Assembly (NCBI RefSeq): GCF_018687715.1
Contig: NC_056765.1
Span: 13,861,001 to 13,925,000 of the forward strand
Direction of reading: 5' to 3'
DNA length: 64,000 bases
Origin: Carya illinoinensis
Lineage: Eukaryota; Streptophyta; Magnoliopsida; Fagales; Juglandaceae
A model generated the notes under the pieces. The model was given only the letters and a program-made list of their open reading frames with translations, did no database searches and was not told the origin of the DNA. Of this stretch, positions 23,521 to 36,003 are shown one piece after another. Positions within the stretch are counted from its first letter, which is position 1. The number at the start of each line of letters is the position of its first letter. A program made the position numbers and the translations under genes.

Positions 23521-23959
23521 AGTACTATGTTTACAATTATGTAATAAAATAATATTATTTTAAATTTTATTTTGACTTTTTATTTTAATTTGATGGATTT
23601 AAATATAATAAAAAGTATGATTATATTTAAAGTTATATAGAAATTGTGAATAGGTTGTAAGCCTATCACTATTTCATGTAGAGAGAAGATATTAGAAAAA
23701 GAAAAATGATATTTTCACCAAAGGAACCCACCAACAAAAGCCACCAAATATGTGATTTTTTTTACTTGGTAGTTAAAGAAATGTTTTTAATGAATTTATG
23801 ATAATTTTTAAATATATTTAAAGGATTTAAAAAAGATATTTAAAAGCAATAATAAAAAAATTTAGTGGTTCAATGAAAACTCTCGATGACTCTCTAGATG
23901 GATGTAGCAGCATCTGGAAAAATGAGAGTGAGAGAGTTGTGCCTGTATCATGGGACAGA

Positions 23960-24200
23960 CAATTTGGCCTCCGTTTGGTTATATATACAGTTTATCATAA
24001 TATAATTTTTTAATATTAATTTTATTTTAAAATTTAAAAAAATTAAATTATTTCTTATATTTTATGTAAAAATTTAAAAAATTATAATGATTATATAAAA
24101 TAAAATAATGCATGTTTGAAAAGGATCAAAAAGGTTCAAAAAGTTTTAATATTTTATAATTAAAATTTTATTTTTAATCTAAACACCTTTTCAATTATCT
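23960..24200. mobile_element. MITE-like AT-rich element
   Basis: CCTCCGTTTGGTTATATATAC is followed by ATAATATAATTTTTTAATATTAATTTT and further A/T blocks. The same interior strings occur at 38761-38979 and, more diverged, at 51830-52005. Family membership is inferred from this similarity. Confidence 0.5.
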
Positions 24201-24555
24201 TAAGAAAACAATTTATTTTCTTTGAAGAAACTATATCATCTAATCACCTAGCTAGATTTAGTGAAAAAATAAATAAGTAAAGATTAAAAAATTAAGCAAC
24301 TTTTACAGAAGTCCAAAAAAATTCTTAAATAAATATATAAAAAAAATGTTTTATAGCTAGCTAGCTGCTAGCCCCTTCTCATCAACCCCGATAAAAATCA
24401 CACCTTCGAAAATTCTTAATCAAAAAATTCACATAACTACTAATAACTATATCTCCAAACTTTTCTAAAAACCTCGTGGCATTTCTCCACAATTTTCTAA
24501 TACACATCCAGTTTATATATTTGGTAAATAAGTAAAAATCTATGGTTCTTGGAGG

Positions 24556-24965
24556 GTTCATTTCGTATTTAAGTTCTGAATAAAAATCCTCTATAAATAA
24601 GTTCAAATTGAAGAGTGCAGGCTCAATAGGGATATGCACACTACATGCCACTTTATTCTGGAAGAAGTAAGTCTCATGCACGTACGTGACTGTTTCAGTT
24701 ACATAGAGATGATCTAAGTCGATAAACACAATACATGATAAACATCACATGAATGTAATTTCATATAGTGTTGATCTAATTCGACAGGAATTCTCTATAC
24801 ATACTTGGTAACTCCAAAAATGATCTATCTTAGAATCTTGAATTACTTGAGTGATGCATTTTACTAACTCAAGCATCAGAGTGTTCTCAGACGTACCATG
24901 CTGGAGTCTTCTTAATATTTGTAGGTGAACGATTGCATTCGTGGCGGTGGGACACGTCCTTAACA
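24556..24965 (+). repeat. 5' LTR segment of the Tat-like element
   Basis: About 410 bp matches 36973-37385 closely. Anchors include TCTCATGCACGTACGTGAC, GATCTAAGTCGATAAACACA and GTCTTCTTAATATTTGTAGG. Homology ends at TTAACA (24965), exactly where the internal region begins. Minus-strand open frames over it (24382-24729, 24745-24975) are probably not host genes, since both LTR copies share an in-frame TGA. The first part of the LTR is not alignable with 36857-36972. Confidence 0.7.
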
Positions 24966-24987
24966 TTTGAGCCATATGTGAGATCTA

Positions 24988-25012
24988 AATTTGGTCTCTC
25001 GTTACAAACCAA
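24988..25012 (+). other. Degenerate primer binding site region
   Basis: AATTTGGTCTCTCG lies 22 bp after the LTR end, in the place where Tat elements usually have TTTGGCGCCGTCTGTGG. Only the TTTGG start is preserved, so this is suggestive only. Confidence 0.4.
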
Positions 25013-25069
25013 CGTGGTTCTCATATGTCGATTGGTTCCTTAGTAAACCGAGAGATATTGCTGATAGCC

Positions 25070-26334
25070 ATGGAAGCACGACTAGCAGCAACTAAGGAAA
25101 AATTAAAGAAGGCGTTGGAGGCTATGGAAGTCTTGAAGAAAGAAAACAACGATTTGCGGTGAAAAAATGGTAAATCTAATGACACCACCGTACCTGGTCA
25201 CAATAGCTTTGTACTTGGTCATAGTGCGTAAGGTAAGGAAGAGGCGCAGTGCAATGTAGAGTCAAGCCTAGGAAGGGCGAAGAAGAAAAGGATGCACGAT
25301 GAATTGAAAGAATTGGCGGGAAAATACGAAGAGATGGCAATGAGGATGGAGGGGTCTTCCTCAGTGGAATGCTTGCTAAACAGGATTGGCCTGCCATATA
25401 GCGAACATATTATGGCCATGCCGTTCCCGCCAAAGTTTAAGGTACCCCAGATAAACATGTATGATAGGTCCAAAGACCTAGTAGACCATCTAGAGAACTT
25501 CAAGACCCACATCACACTCATGGTTTTCTAGGGGAGATTACATGTCGAGCTTTCCCATTGACCCTAAGGGGAACAGCAAGAGGGTGGTTTGGGACCCTAA
25601 AGCCAAGGTCAGTAAGCAGTTTTGAAGAGTTGGCTAAACAATTCCAAACCCAGTTTATGCCCAGTAAGAGGTGTCGGTACCTAACCGCTTACCTGCAAAC
25701 AGTAAAGAAAAAAGAAGATGAGAACTTGAAGACCTACCTCACCAGCTTCAACAAAGCAAGGTTAACAACAGACAAATAGGATGAAAAGATTACCCCCGTT
25801 GCCCTCCTAGGTGGGATTTGGCCACGAAGTCCCTTTCTGGCTGAGCTGGCCAGAAAGACTCATTCCACCCTTAGGGAGTTTATGGATAGGGTGGATGATT
25901 TTGTCAATCCTGAATACACACTACAAGCTCTAGTGGATCCTCGAAAGGAGGATAGAAAGGTTGAACAAAGGAGCAGGCAAGTTGACAAAAAAACTGGGGA
26001 GAGCCAGCCAGTAATAAGGAAAGAAAGGCGACCAGACCACAATCTCAGATTGATGCATAGTAATTTAAATGTGTGGGAAGAGGAAAAGGAGAGTAAAGAA
26101 CGACATCAACTTAAGACAGGCAGTCAATACTACAAGTACCACCAGACAGGGTCACACTGGACTAATGAATGTACGACCATAAAGAAAAGAGTAACCAAAC
26201 TGGTGGGAATGAGAGAATTGGAACAGATGGTGGCAGAACGCTCAAAGTCTAGAAGGCGCAAGGAATCCAAACATGGTGTTAGGAGGGACAGTAGCCCTGA
26301 GCAACAACATCAAGATCGAGATGATACTCACTGA
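25070..26334 (+). pseudogene. Tat gag polyprotein remnant
   Basis: ATG at 25070 opens a charged, coiled-coil-like N-terminus (EKLKKALEAMEVLKKENNDL). After stops, the frame continues with MPFPPKFKVPQINMYDRSKD, then DHLENFKTHITLMVF, GTARGWFGTLKP, FEELAKQFQTQFMPS, EDENLKTYLTSFNKARL, ALLGGIWPRSPFLAELARK and TLREFMDRVDDFVNPE. These follow the retrotransposon gag domain in order. A zinc-knuckle-like CxxH...C piece (YYKYHQTGSHWTNEC) lies near 26130-26170 with its first Cys replaced. Stops include TGA near 25159, TAG at 25529-25531 and TAG at 25777-25779. The last open part ends at 26334. Confidence 0.85.
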
Positions 26335-26479
26335 AACAATAAGGATAGGGCAACTCAAAGGGCAATAGGAACATGGCACCCATAGGAGAGATTCAGACAA
26401 TAGCAGGGGGCTTTGCTGGGGGAGGCATGTCCACATCTAGTAGGAAAGCATATGCATGAAGGGCAAGGTATGAAGAGGT

Positions 26480-27199
26480 ATATGTAATAGATAGAACCCC
26501 CCTAAGTACTGAAAGCTTAGTAACCAGACGATAATATCGTTTGGGGAGGAGGATCGGGAAGGAGTGTTGTATTCGCATGATGATGCTTTGGTGGTCACCC
26601 TTGTGATAGCAAACTACATGTCTAGGCAGGTACTAATCGACAACAGATGCTCTACATATATATATATATATATACTGGGAAGCGTTTGCCAAAATGGGTA
26701 TCAATGCCAATAAACTAAGGCCCTCCCCAATGCCACTAAATTCTTTGGAGATACAATATTGCCTGTTGGGGCTACCCCCCTCCCAGTAACCGCCGGGGCT
26801 GGTATGCGGATGGCCACCACCATGACCGACTTCTTAGTGATATAAGTCCCATCTTCCTACAACACGATATTGGGAAGACCAACACTCAACCACCTCAGGG
26901 TGGTTACATCCATATATCACCTCAAGATGAAGTTCCCAATTGATAGCAGGGTGGGAGAGTCACGAGGTGAACAAGCTCTAGCACGAGAATGTTATGTGCA
27001 AGAGTTAAGAAGGGGCTAGAGCGATGTTTGTGTCATAGCAGAACAAAACGAAGCACGGGCACCACCTCTTCCACTGCCTTTGGCGGTGGCTTTAAAAAGA
27101 GGGCGTAGAGGTCAGAGATGAACAAAGTCAATAGCATGCCAAGACCAACGAACTGTTGGAGCTTGTGAGTTATATCCAGACTGCCCCGAAACAACCACA
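26480..27199 (+). pseudogene. Tat protease region remnant
   Basis: Weakly coding sequence linking gag and RT. The segment at about 26858-26945 reads YNTILGRPTLNHLRVV and SIYHLKMKFP, the motif that follows the aspartic protease in Tat elements. The DTGS-type active site is replaced by a damaged stretch near 26636 (a frame reading IDNRCSTYI), interrupted by a (TA)n run at 26650-26673. Numerous stops are present. Confidence 0.65.
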
Positions 27200-28337
27200 T
27201 GTATTGGGACTCAAGTTCCACCAAAGGATCGAGAAGCCCTGAAGCAGCTACTAATAGAGAACAGGGATGTGTTTGCATGGAGTTATGAATATATGCCTGG
27301 CATAGATAACAACATCATTGAACATCGCCTGTGCGTAGATCTCACCCACAAGACAGTACACCAGAAAAAAGGTTGTTTAGCGCAGAGAATACACTACCAT
27401 TAACGAGGAAGTAAAGAGACTATCAGGTTATGCCGTTTGGATTAAAGAATGCAGGGGCAACCTACCAAAGGTTGGTTAATTGCATTTTCAAAGAGCAAAT
27501 TGGGGAGTCTATGGAATTGTACATAGATGACTTGTTGGTAAAAAACAAGGAACCCACCAGGCACCTTGACAACTTGCGAGAGGCGTTTGGAATCTTACGT
27601 TGTTATAAGATGAGACTGAACCCTGCAAAATATGCCTAAGGGGTTGAGTCAAGAAATTTCTTGGGATTTATCATATGTAGAAAAGGAATTGAGGCCTCCC
27701 CAGAGAAGATAGAGGCCTGACTCAATATGAATCCGCTAAGAAATTTGAACGAAACTCAGCGGTTGGCTGGTAGGGTAGCTGCCCTGAGTAGATTGCAGCC
27801 AGGTCGATAGACAAATGCCTTTCCTTTTTCTGAGTACTACACAAGATGCACCCCTAGAACGAGGAGTGTAATGAAGCTTTTGAAAAGTTGAAGCAACACC
27901 TGACCAGCCCGCCACTCCTAAAGCACCCAGAGAAAGGAGATACTCTTTGTGCATACCTAGCGGTTTCCCTACATGCAGTATTCGCCGTCCTAGTAAAAGG
28001 TGAGGGGACAGCCTAACATCCTGTATATTACATAAGTCGGGCTCTCAGAGGAGCAGAAGTGAGGTACCCCCGAGTGGAGACGTTAGCTTCGGCCTTGGTA
28101 ACGGTGGCCAGAAGACTCTACCAGTACTTTCAAGCCCACACAATAAGGGTGCTTACGGAGAGCCCGTTAGCAAAAACCCTGAGAAAACCTGATAGTTTAG
28201 AAAGATTGGTAGGGTGGTTGATTGAACTAAGTGAGTTCGATTTGGAATATATGCCAAGAAAGGCAATAAAGGGGCAGGTGTTGGCAGAATTTGTGGCAAA
28301 GTTTTCAGGCTTCCCCCAAGAAGACACAGTAGCTTCA
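27200..28337 (+). pseudogene. Tat reverse transcriptase with internal deletion
   Basis: It begins VPPKDREALKQLLIENRDVFAW and passes through MPGIDNNIIEHRLCVD to an EEVKRL-like stretch at about 27400-27420. It then jumps to YQVMPFGLKNAGATYQR (27420-27470). In the family roughly 80-100 residues lie between these, including motif A with its catalytic Asp, so the core is deleted. The downstream YIDDLLVKN motif is intact (about 27519-27545). The frame stops at 27637-27639 after NPAKYA and continues with frame changes through NFLGFIICRKGIEASPEKIEA and a connection domain (28059-28300: FDLEYMPRKAIKGQVLAEFVAKF). Confidence 0.85.
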
Positions 28338-29010
28338 ATGGGAAAGCCATGGGTGTTATTTATAGATGGCTCATCTTGTCGACAAGCAGGGTCTGGGTAT
28401 GCACTTGCTGAGCCCTGACTGTAAAGAGCAACACTACATGGCAATGTTAACATTCAAGGTAACCAAGAATGAAGCCGAATATGAAGCACTTCTGGCAGGG
28501 CTTTCTATAGCCGCGAAGATAGGGGCAACCGAGATAGAGGCAAAGTCAGACTCATAGGTGGTTGTAAATCAAGTGCTGGGCCTATACACTACAAAAAGGG
28601 AGAAATTGAAAAAGTATCTAGCACGAGTATGGGAGGCACGTGACCTTTTCTCGTATTTTAATATAACCAATATACCAAGGGCGGACAATGAAGTGGCGGA
28701 TAAGTTGGAGCGTACAGCATCAGGAATGGAGGACGTGCCTCTCCCATGGCAAGTGGAGAGGAGAATCGTCGAGATCCCGACCATCGGGAAAGAAGTGGGC
28801 GTCCTAGGCTCCAATATCCTAAATTGGGCACATAGTGTGGTCGAGTACCTAGATGAAGGAAATTTACCAAAGAAAAAGGAGGAGGTAAGAAGGGTAAGGA
28901 GAAAGGCAACAAGGTTCATGCTTATCAATGGAGTCTTTTATAAAAGTGGTTTCTCAACCCTGTTACTCGTGTATTTCCCTACAAAAAGTACAGTATGTCT
29001 AAGCAGAAAT
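28338..29010 (+). pseudogene. Tat RNase H and linker
   Basis: PWVLFIDGSSCRQAGSGYAL begins an RNase H fold with its first Asp present. A frame change near 28410 moves the reading to KNEAEYEALLAGLSIAAKIGA, which has the E of the family motif, and EAKSDS, followed by TAG at 28555-28557. ADNEVADKLERTA (about 28682-28720) matches the last conserved motif, NxxAD. The frame then continues as the linker to about 29014. Confidence 0.8.
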
Positions 29011-29014
29011 ATAT

Positions 29015-30047
29015 GAAGGAATATGCAAAAACCATTATGGCGGGAAAACCTTAGCCAGGAAGGCGGTAAGGGCAGGATACTACTGGCCTAACACATTAAG
29101 GGACGCTTGAGAATTCACTAAGAAATGTGTCAAGTGCTAGACTTACACACCAGTGCTATATGCCCTTTAGAGGGGTTAACATCTATGATAGCACCGTTGC
29201 CCTTTGCACAATGGGGCATCGATCTGGTTGGGCTGTTCCCAATAGGGAGGGACAGGTTAAAATTCATGGTTGTCACCGTAAATTATTTCACAAAGTGGGC
29301 AGAGGCAGAGCCATTGGCAAGCATGGAAAGCAAGATTGTGACAAGGTTTTTATGGAAAAACGTAATTTACAGATTCAGAATCCCGCAAAGCATAGTGTCA
29401 GACAATTGGCGCCAGTTTGACTCTAACCATTATAGAGAATGGTGCACGGAGTTGAAGATTAAAGTGAAGTACTCCTCACCAAGCCACTCTCAAATGAACG
29501 GGCAAGCAAAAGTGAAAAACAAGGCATTACTCTCAATTTTGAAGAAGAGGGTCATAGATAAAAATGGAGAATGGGCAGACGAGCTGCCAGGGGTAAATTG
29601 GGCGTATAGAATATCAACAAAAACTCCAACATGGGAACCCCCATTCACATTAGCGTATGGGTGTGAGGCAGTTCCCCCAGTCGAAGTAGGACTCACAAGT
29701 TATCAAACGACCACTTCTCAGCTGCCCAGAATGATAAGAAAATAGAAGAGTACCTCGATTTAGTGAAGAAGAAAGGAAAATAGCAGAAGCCAGAATGTTG
29801 CGAGAAAAAGCCAAAGCCGAGCAATACTTTAACAAAAGGCAAAGCCTAAAACTTTTAAGGTAGGAGATCTAGTCTTGAAAAGAAGGGGGGTGACTGCCCA
29901 AGATGAAGGAAAGATGGTGTCCTGGTGGGAATGGCCTGATTTGGTGGTAGCAAATAATAGACCTAGGTCGTACCATTTGAAAGACAGCCAAGGAAAGGAG
30001 GTGCCATACCTATGGAATGCAAAGCACTTAAGAAAATTTTATCAGTA
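29015..30047 (+). pseudogene. Tat integrase with catalytic Glu changed to Lys
   Basis: The H2C2 finger is damaged (LARKAVRAGYYWP, KKCVKC). The core is open at 29125-29745, with QWGIDLVG (first Asp) and SIVSDNWRQFDS (second Asp). Then comes SHSQMNGQAKVKNKALL, where the family has NGQVEVTN, so the catalytic Glu is Lys. The GKY-type C-terminus continues after a frame change and reads VGDLVLKRRGVT and WPDLVVANNRPRSYHLKD. It ends LRKFYQ and a stop at about 30047. Stops occur near 29110 and 29745. No chromodomain is seen, as expected for Tat. Confidence 0.9.
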
Positions 30048-30239
30048 GTATTTATAGTAGTTCCATTTACTTTGATTTCATTTCTTTCATGTTGACATTA
30101 TTACATTTATATATTCATGTTTGCGGTAACATTTGTGCTTGTTTATCATAACATTAAATCCTGTCATGCTTTGTTTCATTGGTTGTTTCTTGGATAAAAT
30201 AAATATACCAAGCAGGCATTTGCACAAAATTGGGCAAGC

Positions 30240-30625
30240 AAGGCATAAAAAAAGGGCGAGGAGGTCACCGGACCACACCATCCTTAAACACCTATGACAA
30301 GTCTTAGTAGCTTGCGGTGCCATAAAAAAAGTGGTGCAGAGGTCACTAGACCACGCCACCCTTAAACACCTATGACAAGTCTTAGTAGCTTGCAGTACCA
30401 TGAAAAAAGAGCACGAAGGTCACCAGATCACGCCACCCTTAAACACCTATAACAAGCCTTAGTAGCTTGCGGTGCCATGAAGAAAGGACGTGGAGGTCAC
30501 CAGACCATGCCACCGTTAAACACTTATGACAATTCTTAGCATCTTGCGGTGCAATGAAAAAATGGCGTAGTAATCACTAGACCACACCCCTCCTTAAAGT
30601 AGCTATCACGAGCCTCAACAACTTA
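30240..30625 (+). repeat. Tandem repeat, 77-79-bp unit, about 5 copies
   Basis: TTAAACACCTATGACAAG followed by TCTTAGTAGCTTGCGGTGCC recurs with offsets of about 78, 77 and 77 bp. The matching CTTAGTAG start points are at about 30303, 30381, 30458 and 30535. The last unit is diverged. It lies between pol and the antisense ORF of the Tat element. The minus frame at 30087-30401 is this repeat translated. Confidence 0.9.
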
Positions 30626-33615
30626 TAAAACAGAAAGCCAAGAGTGAGCAATTCAAATTTAAAAAAAAAAAAAAGTTCAAGGGCCAAGGGTGCACAACAG
30701 GAAAATCAACAAATACTCATCATCAAGGCTTAGGTAAACCAAAGTCTATTATTAGTAAAAAGTGTCAACAAGTACAAAATACAAAGAGTAAGCATAATAC
30801 AAGAATAGTTAAGAAACAAAAGAAAGGAAGCCATCTGAAGGAAGCTAGGGGACGTCATTCCTAGTGGGCGGCGGGATTAGAGGTATGCCTATGAAGGCAT
30901 CAGGCATCTCATCCTGCCCAAAAGTGTCAACACGGAGGCGAGGACCAGCTTCAGCAAGGAATAGGTCCCGATCTAGATTCTCGAGGTCTGTACTAGGGTA
31001 GGTCAAGAGGTGGGACCTAAGCCTTAGGATGCCAGCACCATAACCGTAGGCGAATGCACGATCCCTAGTAGCAAGGGCCAGGACTACTTAGCCATGCAGG
31101 CGGGCAATCTCCGCCTGAGTAGCAGCTAGTTCGTTCCTTTTTTTTTTTTTTTTTTTTCTATCAGTTGTCGATCCTTGGCAAGGAAATCCAGGTTTGACTT
31201 CCTAAGCTCCTCGTCCAAATCCCTACGGCTGTCCTTGCATTGTTGGTGGCATTCTTGGAATTCTACCAAGGCACCTTGCACCTTAGAAAGGTTAAGGGCA
31301 ATGCAGCGGGTCTTCTCCACGACGAGCTACAACTCTTGAGCTAGCCCCTGGCTGCATTTTTGCGAGTGGGTTAGCTCCTCATGGGTTGAACCCAACACCT
31401 CATTGTGGACAAGAAGCTTAGAATTAAGGCAGGCAAGGTCCGATTCGAAGCCTCTCCATGCATAAAAAAGTTGGAACTTTGCAGAGTCCCTTTTTGACTG
31501 AAGAAGCCTCAGGGCAAAGTCATCCTTAGTCTTCGCCTCTTGGGCACAGCGTTGCGAAGCTTGAAGACTTCACCCTCAAGAATCTCCATGTCGCTGTGCA
31601 AAGAGTGAGAGTAGCCCTCCGACTACTCTAGCAGTATCTCTAACTCCTTCTTCTCCACTAGAATCTCTAGCTCTGATTGGTCCACCCACCATTTTTCTAA
31701 AGCGAGCTTGGCAACATAGCATAACTTTTGCCGCTCTTTGACCTCTTCCTTAAGGAGGGTTTGATCCGTAGAGATCCATGCCACCAAACCATTAATGCCC
31801 TACAAAAGTAAAAAAAGGGCACTCAAGTAAGAAATTGCATAAGAACTTATAAAGAAAAAGAGAGAGCAAGTCACTTGCTGGTGATACCTCATAAAGCCAA
31901 TCTTTTAAACAGCTAGCCATTTGGACGGTGGCCTCAGCTTGGGTATTGGCAGAGGAAGAGGAGGCGCCACCACTAGCCTCCCTGCCAAAGATCTCCACAA
32001 GGTTGGGAATACCCCTGGGCAAGGAGGTCTTGTCAAAACTCAGTGTTGAGTTTGCCATTCCTTTTGAGGGACCTCTAATGCTTACAGATGGGAGGGAGGT
32101 CCTAGTATAGGCCAAGTCAGCCTCGATTAAACAAACATCTTCTCCTAACGAACCACCCAAGCCCTCGAGAAGGGGAGATTTGGTATATCCACCAAAGGAG
32201 AGGGCGAGGAGGGCAGGAAGTGAGAGGCACTTGCCGTTGCCAGGCAAAGAGGGAGTATTGCTCCCAGAGACAGTGACTGGTGGGATCTCTGGGAAGGGTG
32301 AGTTGACACCCACCTGTCGCCCTTATCCTTGTGGCAAGGTGGCATACTTCCAACCAAGCCACTGAGGTCTCCTGTGGGGGCTGGAGCTTTGTCTACTCCA
32401 TTAGTAGGAAGAACACTTGTTGTCCCTTTGCGAACATTTCCAGTCCTAGAAGGGACGTCCTACCACAGGTGGATGAACCTCCTTGCCCATGGCAGAATCC
32501 AAGTTAAGGGCAGCTGCAACGTCAAGGTCCAACATGCCCTCCCCCACCAGGTCATAAAAAATGGGGAATTCAAAAATGGGGTTGGATGCCACGATGCGCG
32601 CTTGATGGGGGGCTCAACCTGGAAGGTGGCGACTAGATCTAAGAGGGCCAAATTAGCCAAGCCCTCAGAGTCTCCCAGTCTGGGAGAATGTAGTGGCACG
32701 GAAGACCCGTCAGCCACAGGAAGTTTGGCAATGACTTGCGGGGTAGGTGCCTGGACATGGTCACCCTCTAAAGGCGCTATGGTATTCTTTTGTTCGCGCG
32801 CAGGGGGAGAGGCATCCTCAGCACGAGCCCTCTTTTTTTGCCTCTTCTCTTCCTTTTCTTTCTCCTTTCTCTCTCTCTTCTCTTTCTTTTCCTTCTTCTC
32901 ATCTTTATTTTTCTTGCTCCTCTTCTCTTTTTTTCCTCTTCAGACTGCCTATAATTTTCCTTATTCTCCTGAGCGACTTGGCCATCCTTCTTGCCTTTCT
33001 CTAAAGGTCAATCAAATTTAGGGAGAGGAATTGTGGCTGAAATCATGAACGAGCATCCCTGAACATGGGAGTAGTTGGGGGACATTAGGAACCAATTAAC
33101 ATGGGCAAGCATCATCAGTAGGAAGTTGGTCCAAAGCTGGTTGGGGTGAGCTTGAGCCCAAGAGCGGACAATTTCAATTCAAGCTAACTCTTGAATTGAC
33201 AAAGGCTCCATGTTTGCCCACAGACTTTTATCATCAGGAAGGGCACCCTAGATCACCCTAACTAGAAAATCTCTTAAAAGGGCTTCAGGTCGGGGTGTAC
33301 AAAAAATTGCCACATTGGCAGTGATCGACACAGACCAGCAGCTGGAGGCTGGAACAGGCTAAAACTGGTAGAGAACCAGTCAGTAGGTGGCAACACTTTA
33401 ATAAAACTGATTGGCGTTGGTTTGGTCATGGTTTGAGGCCAGTTCAAACCGCTAAACAGGCCGATGCCTTATAACATTATTTTTTAAAATTATATGTTTC
33501 TAAAATGATGTCGTTCCACTTAAATTTAAGTGGAATAGCACCAATTTATGCCATTAGTTGTGTTTTAAATACAACTGAAACGACACCATTTGGTATCATC
33601 TATTACGTATAAAAC

Positions 33616-35785
33616 TGTGACGCTCCTAACTCCCACGTATGGACACATGGAAATTGAGGTGTCGGGATGATGACAATAAGGGTCATGCATTCCATCGCAG
33701 AATGCTAAGTATGTGTACATGCAACACGTGTACAATAAAAATAATGCAGCGATAATAAAAGTCTTTCAACTAAGTACCATAATTTTGTTTAAATACAAAC
33801 TCGCTTAAAACAAGCGTCATAATATACTACAAGTTCAGCATTGTCTCAAATTTTAAAATACATAAAATATAGGCAAGGGAAATATTTTCCAACAATACAA
33901 GCAATTCCAACTCAATACTCCGGTGGAGCCGCCTCCTCGGGCTCAACATCCTCCTCTTCCTCTGCAACAAAGTCTACGATACCAAATATGGTACTGCAGG
34001 TAAGTAATAATCCAAACACCTATAAGATAAACATATATTAAAACTCAATAATATGCATGGACATGATGCCATATGCATGTGTCCTGAAAATCCACATTTT
34101 TCTACACACACCAAAAATTCCATTTTTGGCCCAAACATTTCCTTTAAAACATTTTCTCGCCATTATCCCAAATGATGGCCCAAAAATTCAATCTCACCAT
34201 TTTTCTAGAAAATTACCCATTAACCAAACCATCAGAACACTTTAGGAAGGAATCACAGGCGAGACTCTACCACTATCCTTGCTCACCAATATCCCTACTC
34301 GTGCATCGTAGGTGAAAATCATAGGTGGGACTCTACCACCATCCCTGCTTACCACCATCCCTATGCCGCGTGCACCGTATACGAGAATCGCAGGCGGGGC
34401 TCTACCACCGTCCCTACTTACCACCAGCCCTACAGTACCTCTGACTCAAACCAGTCAATCCAATCATTCAACTATACCTAAAAATCATTTCTCGCTTGAA
34501 AATCCGGTTTTCAAGTTCCAACACATGAACATGCATGCAATTATATGAAAATCCAGTTTTCCTTTTTCAACACATGTACATGCATGCACTATGCAATGCA
34601 AATGACAAGACATAAATATATCCAATAAATCTCAACATCAACCAACATAAAATAAATTCATCCTCCAATCCATCCGACCCCTAACTCATCGGACTCAGTC
34701 CAGCATAACCAACCAGTCACAATTTATTGTTAAAACAATATATATTTAAATCTAAAAGAGAGTTTGAAAAATACTTATAGTGTTATATAATAATTTTTGA
34801 ATGATCAAAGAGTTGCAAAAGGCGGAGGAAAAGCAATGTAACAGTGTAAAAACACTGTGCCTGTAGGTTGTAAAAATACCCACTTTTGAATGGAGACGAA
34901 CCAAGGCTTGAGATTGATAGAAAATGGCTTACAGGTATTGGTGAAGCTAGTGGAAGTGGTGGTTGGCTGTGGGTGGTGACTAAAATGGCAGTGGAAGTGA
35001 AAAAAGGGCAAAACAGAGTTGAACTCGTGGGGGTTACTCAAGCATTAGATCGGAGCTGGAAATGGGTGGGTTAGTCGGCAAAAGGTCAGTGATGAAGTGG
35101 TGAACAAGCAGTGGCCGGAGGTGGAATGACGACGGCGCTGGAGCACTTGAACGCCGCAGCTTGGAGGGGCTAGTGCGGCTTAACGGCGGCTCGGATGGGG
35201 TTGATATTTAGTGGGGAGGTTCACCGGCCAGAGGGGATTCGAATGGTGGGGGTGGTGATGGCCATGCGGCGAGCGGCGGCAGTCTAGGCAGATGAAGGAA
35301 AACGGGTGGGAGGGAAGAGAGATAGGGTGTGCGTGGGGAGAGAAGAAATTGAGAGAGAAAAGAAGAAAAAAGAAAAAGAATGAAGAAAAAGGAAAAGAAA
35401 GATGGAGGAAAATAAAAAGGGAAAAAGAAAAAGGAAAGAAAAGAAATAAGATCCAATCCTCACATCTTAGGTGAAGAAACTGATTGAACGAAAACTATTT
35501 TAAAAGCAATAAATCAAATAAAATAATTTAAAAACAATAACTAGCTAAAATAAAATAAATAACTAGTAAAAACTAACAACAAAATTTAAAATCTAAAAAT
35601 AAACTAAATTAAATTAAAGTACAATTTAAACACAACAATAATTAATATTAAGAAAGCATATCAAAATAAATTTCACAAATAAATAGATCCAATTAAAATT
35701 TGATAAATTTAAAATAAAAGAACTAATATTTTAATTAAATTAAAAACTCCTTCAATAAAAATACACGTAAAAATGGAATATCACA
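33616..35785 (+). mobile_element. Solo LTR nested in the hAT-like element
   Basis: It starts TGTGACGCTCC and ends GGAATATCACA, imperfect inverted ends (8 of 11 bases) with TG...CA. The flanks are AAAAC (33611-33615) and AAAAT (35786-35790), a 5-bp duplication with one difference. Its length of 2,170 bp, tandem internal units and AT-rich tail fit long plant gypsy LTRs. There is no gag or pol. The frames at 34242-35456 are not credible genes. Confidence 0.65.
34242..34432. repeat. Tandem repeat, 66-70-bp unit, ~2.8 copies
   Basis: GG(A/C)G(G/A)G(A/G)CTCTACCAC followed by ATCCCTGCTTACCACCAGCCC-like sequence starts at about 34255, 34321 and 34391. It is part of the solo LTR. Confidence 0.8.
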
Positions 35786-35898
35786 AAAATAAAAAATAAG
35801 TGGAACGACACTGTTGGATTTAAAACCAAACGGTGTCATTTCCAATTTATGAAGTCTCCATCAACCTTTCTTCTTCCTCGATTTGTTTTCCGTTTCTC

Positions 35899-36003
<105 letters not shown>

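Noticed and set aside
24382..24975. Two minus-strand open frames that look like a real gene (CPTATNAIVHLQILRRLQHG and following)
   Set aside because: The same sequence recurs at 36973-37385 at the other end of the Tat element, and homology stops where the internal region starts. This is LTR sequence. Both copies share an in-frame TGA.
30087..30401. Minus-strand frame with repeated ATKTCHRCLR peptide, as a possible repeat protein
   Set aside because: It is the 78-bp DNA tandem repeat read through. The unit length and lesions fit DNA repetition, not protein selection.
30240..30625. CRISPR-like array
   Set aside because: Units are directly adjacent tandem copies without unique spacers, in plant retrotransposon DNA.
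32329..33021. Plus-strand frame of 230 residues
   Set aside because: Antisense shadow of the Tat aORF. Phe/Ser-rich tail from a CT-rich stretch.
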